In this document: one piece after another, positions 48,801 to 57,919 of the stretch | How positions within the stretch are numbered: the stretch's first letter is position 1 | Layout: each line of letters begins with the position of its first letter | Assembly (NCBI GenBank): GCA_025054775.1 | Contig: JANWZA010000014.1 | Span: forward strand, 1 to 64,000 | From: Microscillaceae bacterium | GTDB lineage: Bacteria; Bacteroidota; Bacteroidia; Cytophagales; Microscillaceae | Direction of reading: 5' to 3' | DNA: 64,000 nt | Position numbers and translations under genes: made by a program | The notes under the pieces: model-generated | What the model was told of the DNA's origin: nothing | What the model saw: the letters and a program-made list of their open reading frames with translations, nothing else | Database searches by the model: none

Positions 48801-49718
48801 GATACGATTTAATCCACCGTTTTGTGTACCAATCCAAAGTGTACCGCGACTATCTTGTAAGAGATCGGTAATATAGTCATCTGTCAGGCCCTCTTTGGTG
48901 GTAAAGAGGTCTTGTTTACCTATTTGCTCATCGTACCTTAGTAGTCCTGCTGGGGTTCCTATCCAAATTATACGATTTTTATCTTGGTATATGGCAGTAA
49001 CATTTCGGTTAGTGAGTAAAATTTTGCGGTTGTAATCCTCAAATCTACCTTGTTTGTATGCCATTAGCCCACGATTAGTACCAATCCAGAGCGTTTGGTC
49101 TTGTCCTTTTTGCAAGGCTGTAATTTGGTTTGAGACTAAACCGTGTACCGTAGTAAAGGTTTGAAAACTTTCCTCTTGCATTTGCGACAAGCCATTGCGT
49201 GTACCAATCCAAAGTTTTTTTTGATCATCTTCGGCAATAGCTATCACCACGTTGCTGTATAGCCCTTGTTCAGTGGTGTAGGTCTTAAAATTTCCTTTCT
49301 TGTAGCGGATAAGCCCACCGTTGTTCGTGCCAATCCAAAGGGTGCCGTAGCTATCCTCAAATAATTTCCAAGTGCTACTTGTGAGCATTTCAGGTACGTT
49401 TGAGCTATTAAAACAAACGAACTCCGCACCGTCATATCTACCTAATCCTTCATAGGTAGCTACCCACAAATACCCCTCAGCGGTTTGTAAAACAGAAAAA
49501 ACACTATTTTGAGGCAAGCCATTTTCTTTTTTCCAAACATCATGTTGATATTGGGAAATAGCTTTTTGGGGATTAAGCCCGTGTAATTGTGAACTCTCTT
49601 GGCAATAGCCTAAATTGATTGCACCTAAAAAAAAGACCCCCCAACTATATAGCACAAAAAATAGCTCACCTAGAAAGATTTGGTGTAACATTCTTAATGC
49701 AATCCCATATGCGTACAT
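45858..49718 (-). CDS. Double seven-bladed propeller receptor with GAF and SpoIIE phosphatase domains
   Basis: A 1286-residue membrane receptor. An N-terminal signal segment (to about residue 40) is followed by 14 Reg_prop-type blades with phrases such as LWIGTNNGGL and LWVGTDGGGV, enough for two seven-bladed propellers (about 55-670). A Y_Y_Y domain (about 680-770, FEGDNEW-like VYRYKLEGFDNEW), one membrane segment near 789, a coiled coil and a GAF domain (about 850-1003) follow. The chain ends in a PP2C/SpoIIE phosphatase (from about 1046) with catalytic aspartates in DIVSGDFYW, AVDCTGHGVPG, FTDGFQDQFGG and TDDVLVIGIRF. There is no histidine kinase or receiver domain, so the output is dephosphorylation of a protein, probably an anti-sigma-antagonist-type partner. 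The ATG at 49691 is an alternative start. Confidence 0.88.
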   Translation of the reverse strand: MYAYGIALRMLHQIFLGELFFVLYSWGVFFLGAINLGYCQESSQLHGLNPQKAISQYQHDVWKKENGLPQNSVFSVLQTAEGYLWVATYEGLGRYDGAEFVCFNSSNVPEMLTSSTWKLFEDSYGTLWIGTNNGGLIRYKKGNFKTYTTEQGLYSNVVIAIAEDDQKKLWIGTRNGLSQMQEESFQTFTTVHGLVSNQITALQKGQDQTLWIGTNRGLMAYKQGRFEDYNRKILLTNRNVTAIYQDKNRIIWIGTPAGLLRYDEQIGKQDLFTTKEGLTDDYITDLLQDSRGTLWIGTQNGGLNRITPQELYKPKPRFDSFTIKQGLSANSINSLFEDVEGSLWIGVNRGGLNRLRDGKFTNITTNEGLSDNIVNCILEDQDGALWIGTLSGGVNYLKNGKIKQYDKTQGLPNNHVRSIMQAQDGSMWFATYGGGIAQLQNQTIKVYTDQDGLASNITRSIYQTRDGNIWVGTRNGLSMLRNKQFTTYTTRNGLPNNSIIPILEDSKGNLWVGTDGGGVAFLKPNEQKFIALDSKKGLANDLVFAFYEDKETNLWIGTKGGLSLWKDGKLQSILPKDGLPNDAIYSITEDKEGNLWMSCNSGVFSVNKKQIFDFFAKRLIRISCRIYQEEDGMKSSDCAGSAQPTVCKDRNGNLWYPTTKGISMLNPESIKINQLPPSIVIKEFLVDNKPYPIDGELIELPAGSSKIEFDFAALSFLAPNRIVYRYKLEGFDNEWIEIHNKHEVFYTNLAPGKYTFRLKAANNDGIWNEQGIQLKFYIKPFFYQTWWFYISASASLISLGFLLYFWRIHSLERAKMILERSIAERTIQISEQYRKITQQAEELERINNIVRTLNKEVHLENVLKTVLEQGIHLFDQAQKGIFLLKNPQNNHFDLVAQYGYEDTNLAEQHFEIQKVQQYCQQGKKIEEDLWLIEPAKNSELLTPQYQPETSVAMPIYIENDLKGVMFLDNYQKDSVIENGTVQRLLRFKEHAVSAFSKANFLREIEEKNQVVENSLKKVADSIRYARRIQRTILGSQEEIISYFKDAFIFYEPKDIVSGDFYWFTETLPEPKFDINPDYRTSVFKGFTDPKLAIAAVDCTGHGVPGAFMTVIGYDLLNTIVIEEKIIVPHKILHKLDQGVKKFLKQEEGGQINEGMDIALLMIDFTKQIVEFAGAKNPLLYVRNGEMHIVSASKYPIGGSQIKHKSFQTHTIPYQEGDAFYIFTDGFQDQFGGERDSKYTTRRFREFLLSISHLPMPQQREKLAQELNTWKGDRKQTDDVLVIGIRF

Positions 49719-50043
49719 TCAAAAAAAATATTTTTTGATTTACGAACAAATATATTATGGCAAAATGTGTGCAATTTTTCAATACAATTCTAAACCTTCC
49801 TATTTTTGAGAAATTTTACTAAGTAATCCAATGGTAAGAGATAGTTTCTGTATTTGAGGGAAGTAAATCTTTGGGGAATAGGTTAATTCAACTGAATAAT
49901 CTACCAACACCTAGCCAGGCACGCGACTGTCTGCTCTTTGCTTAGAAATCTGAATTAGCACCTGTAATTTATTTTCTAAAAATTTTTATCTTTGCATTAT
50001 ATTCTGTGAATTTAGTTAGTATCTTAATAACCTTATACGATCC
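49719..50043. other. Divergent promoter region of the receptor and porW genes
   Basis: The 325 bases hold minus-strand TATATTTG (49754-49747), 29 bases before the receptor start, and plus-strand TATCTTTG (49987-49994), 50 bases before porW. Both are exact TAnnTTTG elements without a well-spaced TTTG box. The middle (about 49800-49980) shows no gene and no RNA structure I recognise. Confidence 0.4.
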
Positions 50044-52197
50044 TTGCAACACCTCTTTTTTGTATTTACTACGTGTGTAGTCTTTTTATTAATAAGTGCC
50101 TGCGAAAGTAAAATTTATCAAAATATTGTTGGCAAGTATAATGCATATTTCATTGCCAAAGAAAAATTGATGTGGATAGAAAAAAAACGTTTCCAAGTAA
50201 GAATTGACGACTATAACTCTGTATTAGATGTATTTCCTGCTGTAGATAGTATCAAAATGAAGTCCTCTAAGGATAGTTTAGAAGATTGTATCAAGAAGGC
50301 GGCTATTGTTATCAATCGGCGTAAGAAGAGCCGTTGGTTAGATGCCAGTTATATTGCTGTGGGTAAAGCGCGTCAATATATGCAAAATTACGAAGATGCC
50401 ATAATTACCTACAAATATGTAAATGCCAAAGCTAAAACAGACAAGGACCGCCAAACGGCTCTATTGTGTTTGGCTAAAACTTTTTTTGAACAGGGAGACC
50501 TTAACAGTGCCAAATCGGTGATTGATTACTTACGCACCATGGAAATTCGCGATAGGACTAATCGATTAGAGTTTTATTTAGTAAAGGCACACTATTTTAG
50601 AGAAATAGAGGACTGGAAAGAAACCGCCGCACAACTTAACCAAGCCCTAAAACTTATGCCCGGAGGAGAACGCAAAGGCAGAATACGCTTTATCATGGGG
50701 CAGGTATTGCAAAATTTAGGACAAGATGAACAGGCTTTGAAACAATATAGAAAAGTTTTGAATAATAATCCCACCTATGAAATGTCTTTTTATGCACGAC
50801 TTTTCATGGGGCAGGTTGCTAATACAAACAACAAAGCGGACACACGAAAAATCCTACGTTACTATAAACGCTTGCTCAAAGATAGCAAAAATAAAGATTA
50901 CCTTGATAAGATTTACTACGAAATGGCAATGTTTGAACTTAAACAAAAGGATACTACGCAAGCCCTTGACTACCTGCAAAAAGCAACCGAAGTAAGTAAA
51001 AACCCACAACAAAAGGGTTATACCTTCTTGAAATTAGGTGAAATTCACTACAAACGCAAGCAATTTGAATTAGCTCAGCAGGATTACGATAGTGTAATTA
51101 TTCATTTACCTAAACATTTGAAAAATTATGCCGAAGTACAAAAAAGGCAAAAAATATTAGCCGAGTTTGTAAAGCATCTTCGTATTTACCAACGCGAGGA
51201 TAGCTTGCAACGTATGGCAGCTATGCCACCCACAGAATTAGAGGACTACCTAAATAAAGCCCTCAGAAAGCAAGAGGAAGCCAAAATGCAAGCCGAAGAA
51301 CGCCAACGCCTTCTAGCCCAAAAACGTAACCAAGAAAACCAAAAACAACAAGGCACACTTGACCTTGTGAACACCCAACAAAGTGGCTTGTGGTACTTTT
51401 ACAACCCTAATAGCGTAAGCCTAGGAAAAGCCGCTTTCCTTAAAAAATGGAAAAACCGAAAATTAGAAGACCACTGGCGACGCAGCAATAAACCCTCTAC
51501 TGCTACTGCAGAAGACGACTCACTTACTATTTTAGCCCATCGTGAGCCAACCAAAGAGGAAATCTTGAAAAAACGTATAGATACCGAAAAAGCCAAAATT
51601 TGGGCTGAAATTGAAAAAACGCGTTCCAAAATAGACTCCTCTAATATCCGTATGGAAAATGCCGCTTTTGAGCTGGGTAAAATTTATGACTTCAAACTTG
51701 ACGAGCCACGCAATGCAATTCATATTTTTGAAGTTTTACTTAAACGCTTTCCCAACTCCAAATTTGAAAGCGAAACCTTGTATAATCTGTTTTTACTCTA
51801 TCAAAAACAAAATCAACCTGACAAGGCTGAGCATTATAAAAACTTACTTTTAGAGAAATACCCTAACTCCCTCTTCGCAAAAATGGCTAACAACCCGAAT
51901 TATTTAGAAGAGAGCAAAAAAAATGAAGCCCTACTAAAAGCCGAGTACAAACGGGCTTACGAATTATTTGAGCATAACCAACCTACCGAAGCCCTTGCCG
52001 TGATTACAGAAGTAGAGCAAAAATATCCACAAAATTTATTAGCCGATAAGTTTGCTTACTTGAAAATCCTTATTAAAAGCAGTCAAGAGAAAAATAGAGC
52101 CGTGCATATCGCCGCTTTGAAAGAATTTTTGCAAAAATACCCTGAAAGTTCTTTGGTAAATTACATAAACGACTTGCTTAGAAATGTTTTGAAATAA
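50044..52197 (+). CDS. porW: Type IX secretion / gliding lipoprotein PorW (SprE) with TPR repeats
   Basis: A 717-residue lipoprotein. The signal MQHLFFVFTTCVVFLLISAC ends in a lipobox with Cys20, so it should be attached to the outer membrane. TPR-like repeats fill residues 90-360 and 560-700. In the middle lies the segment GLWYFYNPNSVSLGKAAF followed by WKNRKLEDHWRRSN, which I recognise as the hallmark of PorW/SprE. SprE/PorW links the PorL/GldL motor to the type IX translocon in Bacteroidota. The only start that keeps the signal is the TTG at 50044; a stop lies at 50017 and no ATG lies between. It implies protein secretion and possibly gliding. Confidence 0.85.
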   Translation: MQHLFFVFTTCVVFLLISACESKIYQNIVGKYNAYFIAKEKLMWIEKKRFQVRIDDYNSVLDVFPAVDSIKMKSSKDSLEDCIKKAAIVINRRKKSRWLDASYIAVGKARQYMQNYEDAIITYKYVNAKAKTDKDRQTALLCLAKTFFEQGDLNSAKSVIDYLRTMEIRDRTNRLEFYLVKAHYFREIEDWKETAAQLNQALKLMPGGERKGRIRFIMGQVLQNLGQDEQALKQYRKVLNNNPTYEMSFYARLFMGQVANTNNKADTRKILRYYKRLLKDSKNKDYLDKIYYEMAMFELKQKDTTQALDYLQKATEVSKNPQQKGYTFLKLGEIHYKRKQFELAQQDYDSVIIHLPKHLKNYAEVQKRQKILAEFVKHLRIYQREDSLQRMAAMPPTELEDYLNKALRKQEEAKMQAEERQRLLAQKRNQENQKQQGTLDLVNTQQSGLWYFYNPNSVSLGKAAFLKKWKNRKLEDHWRRSNKPSTATAEDDSLTILAHREPTKEEILKKRIDTEKAKIWAEIEKTRSKIDSSNIRMENAAFELGKIYDFKLDEPRNAIHIFEVLLKRFPNSKFESETLYNLFLLYQKQNQPDKAEHYKNLLLEKYPNSLFAKMANNPNYLEESKKNEALLKAEYKRAYELFEHNQPTEALAVITEVEQKYPQNLLADKFAYLKILIKSSQEKNRAVHIAALKEFLQKYPESSLVNYINDLLRNVLK

Positions 52198-52223
52198 TTT
52201 AACACTTAAACTAGCTAACAATC

Positions 52224-52598
52224 GTGTTCCATTGGTTTGTTTTGGTTGCCACAGGCGGAGCAGTAGGAAGTATACTTCGCTATACCCTCAGTTTGGTAAG
52301 CCTTAAAATTTACCCAGGGCAAATCTTTCCATGGGCAACTCTCCTTGCTAATTTGATAGGTTGTTTTTTAATTGGCTTGTTGGTGGGATACTTACCTAAG
52401 CAAATCTCCTATCAACATGAGTGGAAATTACTACTAATTACGGGTTTTTGTGGTGGACTTACTACATTTTCTACTTTTGGATTAGATGGCTTGATACTTT
52501 TGCAAAATCACCGTTACATACTTTGGGCTATTTATTTCTTACTTACTAACCTATTCGGTACGCTTTTAGTTGCTGTAGGTTGGTGGATTACAAAATAA
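52224..52598 (+). CDS. crcB: Fluoride exporter CrcB/FluC
   Basis: A 124-residue protein with four membrane helices. Family motifs are GGAVGSILRY at residues 11-20 and GFCGGLTTFSTFG near 75-87, whose Phe/Thr residues line the two fluoride pores. Channels of this family are dual-topology dimers that lower cytoplasmic fluoride. The start is a GTG at 52224, since no ATG precedes the first helix. It lies 26 bases after porW and may share its transcript. No fluoride riboswitch is seen in that short gap. Confidence 0.92.
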   Translation: MFHWFVLVATGGAVGSILRYTLSLVSLKIYPGQIFPWATLLANLIGCFLIGLLVGYLPKQISYQHEWKLLLITGFCGGLTTFSTFGLDGLILLQNHRYILWAIYFLLTNLFGTLLVAVGWWITK

Positions 52599-52825
52599 TA
52601 AAGTTTCTTAAACGAGAGTCCTTTTATGAAAAATTAGGTTCTGAAAATTAGCAAGTTATGAATTTAACTATTGCTATTCTCAAACCTTAAATTAGCTGAC
52701 CTCTATCTTGGAAAAAGTCTCAAGGTTGAGAACATTACAGAAGAGAAGTTATTTTTTTCTCTATTTTTTTCTAAAAAATAACTTTAACTTGCAAACTAAA
52801 TAAGTTTAATTCCTATGTAGTTGCT

Positions 52826-54301
52826 ATGGTAAGTACTACGCGCGTTCTTTTGGTATTCGTTTACATTGTAGCTATTTTATTGGTTATCAGTCTATTACCT
52901 AGAGAGATTCATTTTTTTGGTAATCAGGTATTGCGTATTCCGCAATTAAGCGATGTATTTAGTAGTAGAGACACCCCCCCGCGGTATGCTGATATAAGCC
53001 AACTGCAAAAGGATTTTGAGAAAAATAATATTACCGAGAAAGTAGAAAAAAAAGAGGTGAAAATTGAGTTTAGAACGTTCAAACCTGACACGCTTCGGCT
53101 TAGACCGCATCTGCGTATTCAGTATGCTGATATGCCGCAAGCTGATACAGCCCTTTATCCCTTTTTTCGTGCTTTGCAAAATTTGGAGAAATCCAAAGAA
53201 CATATTAGAGTGCTGCATTATGGTGACTCGCAATTAGAAGGGGATAGAATTACAGCTTTCTTGCGTGAGAAATTTCAAGCAGAATTTGGAGGGAGTGGAG
53301 TAGGTATGGTTGATATTGTAGATAATTTACACACAAAAACATGCATTTCGCAAAAAGCCAGTGCAAATTGGATTCAATCGGCAATTTTTGGTAAAAATAC
53401 CTATCGATTAGGCAAATCGAATTACTTTGGGGTAATGGGGCATGTTTACAAATTTTACATTCCACCTGCTCAGCCTGCAGGTAAGAGAACCAAAATACAA
53501 TCAATGGTATATTATGCCAAAAATCCGCATGCCACACCACGTCAGCAAAAAGTAGAAAATGTAAAAATTATGTTTCGCAACCCTGAGGCTCCTTTTGAAT
53601 TGCAAATTGAATCACAAAGTGACTCTAGCATTCGTCAAGAAATCCCTGTTAATAAAGATTTTCAGATATATGAATACCCTATTCGCGGGGAATTTGAGAA
53701 TATTCGCATCACTTTTTCCAGTAATGTAGCTAGTCCTGAAGTGTTAGGAGTAAGCCTTGATGCGAATTTTGGAATTACTTTTGATAACATTCCTTTGCGC
53801 GGCAGTTCAGGGGTAGAATTTACTAGAATAAACAGAGAGTATTTTAAGCAACAAATAGAAAAATTGAATGTTAAATGCATGATTTTGCAGTTTGGCGTTA
53901 ATATTGTACCCTATATTTTGAACGATTATACTTTTTATGAGGATCAACTTGTAGAGCAACTGAATTTTTTGAAAAGTCTTAATGAGCAAATGAGCATTTT
54001 AGTTATTGGTGTTTCGGACATGTCAAGGCGTAGTATATCAGGTTTTGAAACTTACCCAAATGTAGAAAAGATACGTAATGCTCAAAAGAAAGCGGCATTT
54101 AGAACAGGCTGTGCTTTTTGGGATTTGTATGAAGCCATGGGCGGTAGAAACTCTATGCCGAGTTGGGTCATGGCAAATCCACCTCTAGCTACCAAAGATT
54201 TTATACACTTTACTGAAAGAGGGGCACAATTAGTTGCTGAAATGCTATACCAAGCTCTTATAACCGAGTATAGCGAATTTTACAAACGAAATATACCATA
54301 A
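52826..54301 (+). CDS. SGNH/GDSL-hydrolase-like exported protein, copy 1
   Basis: A 491-residue protein with one N-terminal membrane segment (residues 8-24) that anchors it on the outside. Residues about 125-490 carry the SGNH layout: block I HYGDSQLEGDRI, an oxyanion-type block LQFGVNIVPYIL where the usual GxND is reduced to GVN, and the C-terminal DFIHFTERGAQ with the Asp-x-x-His pair. A middle all-beta insertion resembles a carbohydrate-binding unit. Similar proteins occur as partners of membrane-bound O-acetyltransferases acting on polysaccharides. No such partner gene is in this window. A second copy follows. Confidence 0.7.
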   Translation: MVSTTRVLLVFVYIVAILLVISLLPREIHFFGNQVLRIPQLSDVFSSRDTPPRYADISQLQKDFEKNNITEKVEKKEVKIEFRTFKPDTLRLRPHLRIQYADMPQADTALYPFFRALQNLEKSKEHIRVLHYGDSQLEGDRITAFLREKFQAEFGGSGVGMVDIVDNLHTKTCISQKASANWIQSAIFGKNTYRLGKSNYFGVMGHVYKFYIPPAQPAGKRTKIQSMVYYAKNPHATPRQQKVENVKIMFRNPEAPFELQIESQSDSSIRQEIPVNKDFQIYEYPIRGEFENIRITFSSNVASPEVLGVSLDANFGITFDNIPLRGSSGVEFTRINREYFKQQIEKLNVKCMILQFGVNIVPYILNDYTFYEDQLVEQLNFLKSLNEQMSILVIGVSDMSRRSISGFETYPNVEKIRNAQKKAAFRTGCAFWDLYEAMGGRNSMPSWVMANPPLATKDFIHFTERGAQLVAEMLYQALITEYSEFYKRNIP

Positions 54302-54321
54302 AATAAAATTTTTAGTACTGG

Positions 54322-54345
54322 TTAGTCCTTAGGAACTAATTTTTT
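54322..54345 (+). terminator. Terminator between the two SGNH genes
   Basis: TTAGTCC (54322-54328) and GGAACTAA (54332-54339) form a short stem with one bulged base and a three-base loop, followed by six T. It begins 21 bases after the first gene's stop. Confidence 0.5.
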
Positions 54346-54435
54346 GTAAAAGGTTCTTTTTCACAAATCCTATTAAGCATTTGAATTTTGTAAACCTAAA
54401 AGATTGATGGTATAACCTGTAATATATGCTATAAA

Positions 54436-55710
54436 ATGAGAGTAGCTATTAATTATCTGATAGGTTTGTACCTTAGTTTTTGGCTGTCTATGGCTTTTAA
54501 TTATGTAGAAAGAAATCCTATACCTCGTATGGGATTAGATGAGCCATATAGTTTTATCAGATACAATAAAAACGTAATTTACAAGCCACAAGAAAATACA
54601 TTAGAACATTTTTATCATGCCTTAGACTCGCTGGTTGCTCAAAAGCGAAAAAAGGTGAATATTGTTCACTTTGGAGATTCGCACATCCAAGCCGACTTTT
54701 GGTCAGATAGAATACGCAATAACTTTTCACAAGAGGCCATGTTTGGCAATGGAGGAAGAGGGTATATCTTCCCTTGCTCTATGATAAAGTCCACCGATCC
54801 ATACAACCTAAAAGTTTCATATACAGGGACATGGCAGGGCACAAGTAATATCAATATCAGCAAAAATGCATCTTGGGGCTTAGCAGGTATGGTGTCGCAA
54901 ACTACAGACTCTAACGCCACTTTTACCATAGATATTAACACACGCTCCATTTACAAGTACAAAGTTTCCCGAGTAAAAGTGTACTATCGAACTCAAGATG
55001 CCACTTCTTACCAAGTGAAATTAGTACTGAAAGATACTACACTTTATCCACAGGTGCTTTCCTCTCTGGGCTATGCCGAATTTCATTTTCCTGCTACCCA
55101 AGATAAAATTACCTTCCAGTTAGAAAAGAACTATCCTATGCAGAACCAATTTGTTCTAGAAGGCTTATCATTTGAGAATGATGAGGTAGGGGTTCAATAC
55201 CATGCTGTGGGGGTAAATGGTGCTTCTGTTTTTTCGTTTTTGCGTAGCCCAAAAATAGAAGACCATTTACAAAGCTTACAACCTGATTTAATTATCATTT
55301 CTCTGGGTACTAACGACGCATACACTACTAATTTTCAAGATAAAACTTTTAAGATGAATTTTGCCAAACTTATCCAACGTATCAAAAAAGCTTGCCCCCA
55401 AACCTCTATTTTGCTCACTACTCCTGGAGATTGTGCCTTGGCAGGGGGCTGGAACTATAACAACCAAGTAGCAGGTAAGCGTATTTTAGAGCTAGCTGAC
55501 GAAACCAACTCTGCTGTTTGGGACTTGTTTACCATCATGGGAGGGTTAGGCTCGGTAAATAAATGGCTTGCTAATGGGTTATCCGCTTATGATAAGGTAC
55601 ACCTCACAGGTAAGGGCTATCGTTTACAAGGGGACTTGTTATATGATGCTCTTACACAGGATTATGCATTCTATCGGTTTCATCAACGAAATTTGACAAA
55701 GAAAAATTAG
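54436..55710 (+). CDS. SGNH/GDSL-hydrolase-like exported protein, copy 2
   Basis: A 424-residue protein with an N-terminal membrane or signal segment (residues 5-22). Catalytic blocks are complete: HFGDSHIQADFW with the nucleophile Ser near residue 79, SLGTNDAYTTNF (the Asn of block III) near 290, and DKVHLTGKGYRLQGD with the Asp-His pair near 390. A beta-rich insertion lies between blocks I and III, as in copy 1. Unlike copy 1 it keeps a full GTND, so it is more surely an active esterase or acetyl-transfer partner. Likely substrates are O-acetyl groups of cell-wall or surface glycans; this is inference. Confidence 0.75.
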   Translation: MRVAINYLIGLYLSFWLSMAFNYVERNPIPRMGLDEPYSFIRYNKNVIYKPQENTLEHFYHALDSLVAQKRKKVNIVHFGDSHIQADFWSDRIRNNFSQEAMFGNGGRGYIFPCSMIKSTDPYNLKVSYTGTWQGTSNINISKNASWGLAGMVSQTTDSNATFTIDINTRSIYKYKVSRVKVYYRTQDATSYQVKLVLKDTTLYPQVLSSLGYAEFHFPATQDKITFQLEKNYPMQNQFVLEGLSFENDEVGVQYHAVGVNGASVFSFLRSPKIEDHLQSLQPDLIIISLGTNDAYTTNFQDKTFKMNFAKLIQRIKKACPQTSILLTTPGDCALAGGWNYNNQVAGKRILELADETNSAVWDLFTIMGGLGSVNKWLANGLSAYDKVHLTGKGYRLQGDLLYDALTQDYAFYRFHQRNLTKKN

Positions 55711-55726
55711 TACAAGTGTGAAAGTA

Positions 55727-57826
55727 CTACCCAACTCTACTCCAAAAAGTAGCTTCTTTTTGGGTTTTTTCTAGGTGTTGTTTCAGGGCTTGGTGTTCAG
55801 GGTGGGTAAGAAGTGCGTCTTTGTCTAAAATAGCTTGAGCGTGATGACGAGCTTCTTGTAAGATGTGAGCATCTTGGGCAAGGTTAGCGATTAGGAAATT
55901 AAGCATACCACTTTGTTGCTTACCCATGATATCACCTGGTCCGCGAAGTTGCATATCTACGTCGGCAATCTCAAAGCCATTGTTAGTACGAACCATAGTT
56001 TCTATTCGTATCTTGCTTTCTTTAGAGAGTTTATAGTCAGTCATTAGAATACAGTAAGATTGCTCTGCCCCACGTCCTACGCGTCCGCGAAGTTGATGCA
56101 GTTGCGAAAGTCCAAAACGTTGCGCGTCTTCTATTACCATAACAGTGGCATTAGGAACATCTACCCCCACTTCAATCACAGTAGTAGCTACCATGATTTG
56201 GGTTTCATTTCGCTTAAAGCGCTGCATCTCCAAGTCTTTTTCTGCACTACTCATTTTACCATGTATCATTCCCACCTCATACTCAGGAAAAACTTTTTTA
56301 ATCTGAGCATAGCCGTCGTGTAAATTTTTATAGTCTAATTTTTCTGACTCCTCAATAAGCGGATAAACGATATAAACTTGCCTTCCTGCTTTGATTTCTT
56401 TTCGTAAGAATTCATATACTCTCAATCGATGCGATTCGTAGCGGTGTGCCGTAATAACAGGCTTACGTCCTTTGGGCAATTCATCTATGATAGAGAGGTC
56501 TAAATCGCCGTATAAAGTAAGAGCCAATGTGCGTGGAATAGGTGTAGCTGTCATAACTAAGATGTGTGGATATATGTCAGAAGTGGTTTTTTGCCAGAGT
56601 CTGGCTCGCTGTTCTACTCCGAAGCGATGTTGCTCATCAATGATGCAGAGTCCTAGATTTTCAAATTGTACGCTGTCCTCAATAAGAGCGTGGGTGCCGA
56701 TTAAAATTTTCAAATTACCATTCATAAGCCTTTCGTGCATGATGCGTCGCTCGCGGTTAGAAGTGGAGCCTGTAAGCAAATCTATGGTAATGCCTAATTT
56801 TTCAGCGTAAGTTTTGAGAGAATGGAAATGCTGTTCTGCAAGAAGTTCAGTAGGCGCCATCATACATGCTTGGGCCTGGTTGCTTAGGGCAATGAGCATG
56901 CTTAAAAAAGCAACTATCGTTTTACCGCTACCTACGTCCCCTTGAAGGAGGCGATTCATTTGCTTGCCTGTGGTCATATCCTTATAGATTTCCTTGACAA
57001 CGCGTTTTTGAGCGTTAGTGAGTTCAAAGGGGAGGTGTTGGTTGTAGAATTTAGTCAAAAGGTGGGTATTCTGAAAAACTTGCCCCTTGTAATATATCTT
57101 TCGGTAGGTCTTTTGGCTTAAAAGTTTGATTTGAACCAAAAATAGCTCTTCAAATTTGAGCCGAAATTTTGCTTTATGTAACTGTTCACTATTTTGTGGG
57201 AAGTGAATTTGCCTAAGAGCCTCAGTAGGAGAGAGGAACTTGTATTGCTCAACTAAGTAAGAAGGCAAAAATTCCTCTATGGTGAATTGTGGTTGCTCAA
57301 GTAAGGTGCGTATCCATTTAGCAATAACCTTACTGCTGATAAATTTCTTTTTTAGTACTTCGGTAGTGTGATAAACAGGTTGTAAGAAGCCCGTTTGTTG
57401 CTTGGCTGTTTCGTCAAAGAGTTCTATTTCAGGGTGAACCATACTGAACCGATTATTGAAAAATTGCACTTTACCAAATACCAAGTATGTTACTTGAAGT
57501 TGTAAACTTTTTTTCACCCAAGCAATACCCTGAAACCAAATCAATTCCATTTCACTGGAACCATCGGTAAGATAGGCTACTAACCTTTGCTTGCTTCCTT
57601 CACCTAAAATTTCAATACGTGTAATGAGGCCTTTCACTTGTACGGGAGGTAGGTTTTCGTCCAAGTCAATAATTTTGTAAATCTTGGTGCGGTCTTCATG
57701 CTTGTAGGGTAGGTGCCATAGCAAGTCAGCAAAGGTAAAGATATGAAGTTCTTTATTAAGCAGAGTGGCTTTGGCAGTACCTACACCTTTAAGAAATTCT
57801 ATTTTGGTCTCTAAAAATTGATTCAT
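55727..57826 (-). CDS. recG: ATP-dependent DNA helicase RecG
   Basis: A 699-residue helicase that remodels stalled forks and branched DNA. The N-terminal wedge domain (MNQFLETKIEFLKGVG..) is followed by Walker A LQGDVGSGKTIVAFL near residue 290, the Walker B IIDEQHRFGVEQRARLW, VMTATPIPRTLALTLYGD, and the C-terminal motifs TTVIEVGVDVPNAT and QLRGRVGRG. The ATG at 57826 is used; the open frame reaches a TTG at 57841. It converges with the SGNH gene, with only 16 bases between the stops. Confidence 0.96.
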   Translation of the reverse strand: MNQFLETKIEFLKGVGTAKATLLNKELHIFTFADLLWHLPYKHEDRTKIYKIIDLDENLPPVQVKGLITRIEILGEGSKQRLVAYLTDGSSEMELIWFQGIAWVKKSLQLQVTYLVFGKVQFFNNRFSMVHPEIELFDETAKQQTGFLQPVYHTTEVLKKKFISSKVIAKWIRTLLEQPQFTIEEFLPSYLVEQYKFLSPTEALRQIHFPQNSEQLHKAKFRLKFEELFLVQIKLLSQKTYRKIYYKGQVFQNTHLLTKFYNQHLPFELTNAQKRVVKEIYKDMTTGKQMNRLLQGDVGSGKTIVAFLSMLIALSNQAQACMMAPTELLAEQHFHSLKTYAEKLGITIDLLTGSTSNRERRIMHERLMNGNLKILIGTHALIEDSVQFENLGLCIIDEQHRFGVEQRARLWQKTTSDIYPHILVMTATPIPRTLALTLYGDLDLSIIDELPKGRKPVITAHRYESHRLRVYEFLRKEIKAGRQVYIVYPLIEESEKLDYKNLHDGYAQIKKVFPEYEVGMIHGKMSSAEKDLEMQRFKRNETQIMVATTVIEVGVDVPNATVMVIEDAQRFGLSQLHQLRGRVGRGAEQSYCILMTDYKLSKESKIRIETMVRTNNGFEIADVDMQLRGPGDIMGKQQSGMLNFLIANLAQDAHILQEARHHAQAILDKDALLTHPEHQALKQHLEKTQKEATFWSRVG

Positions 57827-57919
57827 GGGCAATTTGCTCAAAATTGTTGTAAAATTAGGGCAAAATGCTTACAAAGCAACTATTAAGCACTAGGTAGTTT
57901 AGGTTTCTTTTGATAAAAG

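Noticed and set aside
47690-49640. Regular short repeats of about 130 bases that could look like a CRISPR or satellite array
   Set aside because: They are the coding repeats of the 14 propeller blades; spacing and sequence vary and one frame stays open throughout.
52198-52223. Possible fluoride riboswitch before crcB
   Set aside because: Only 26 bases separate the porW stop from crcB; no room for the aptamer and no matching fold.
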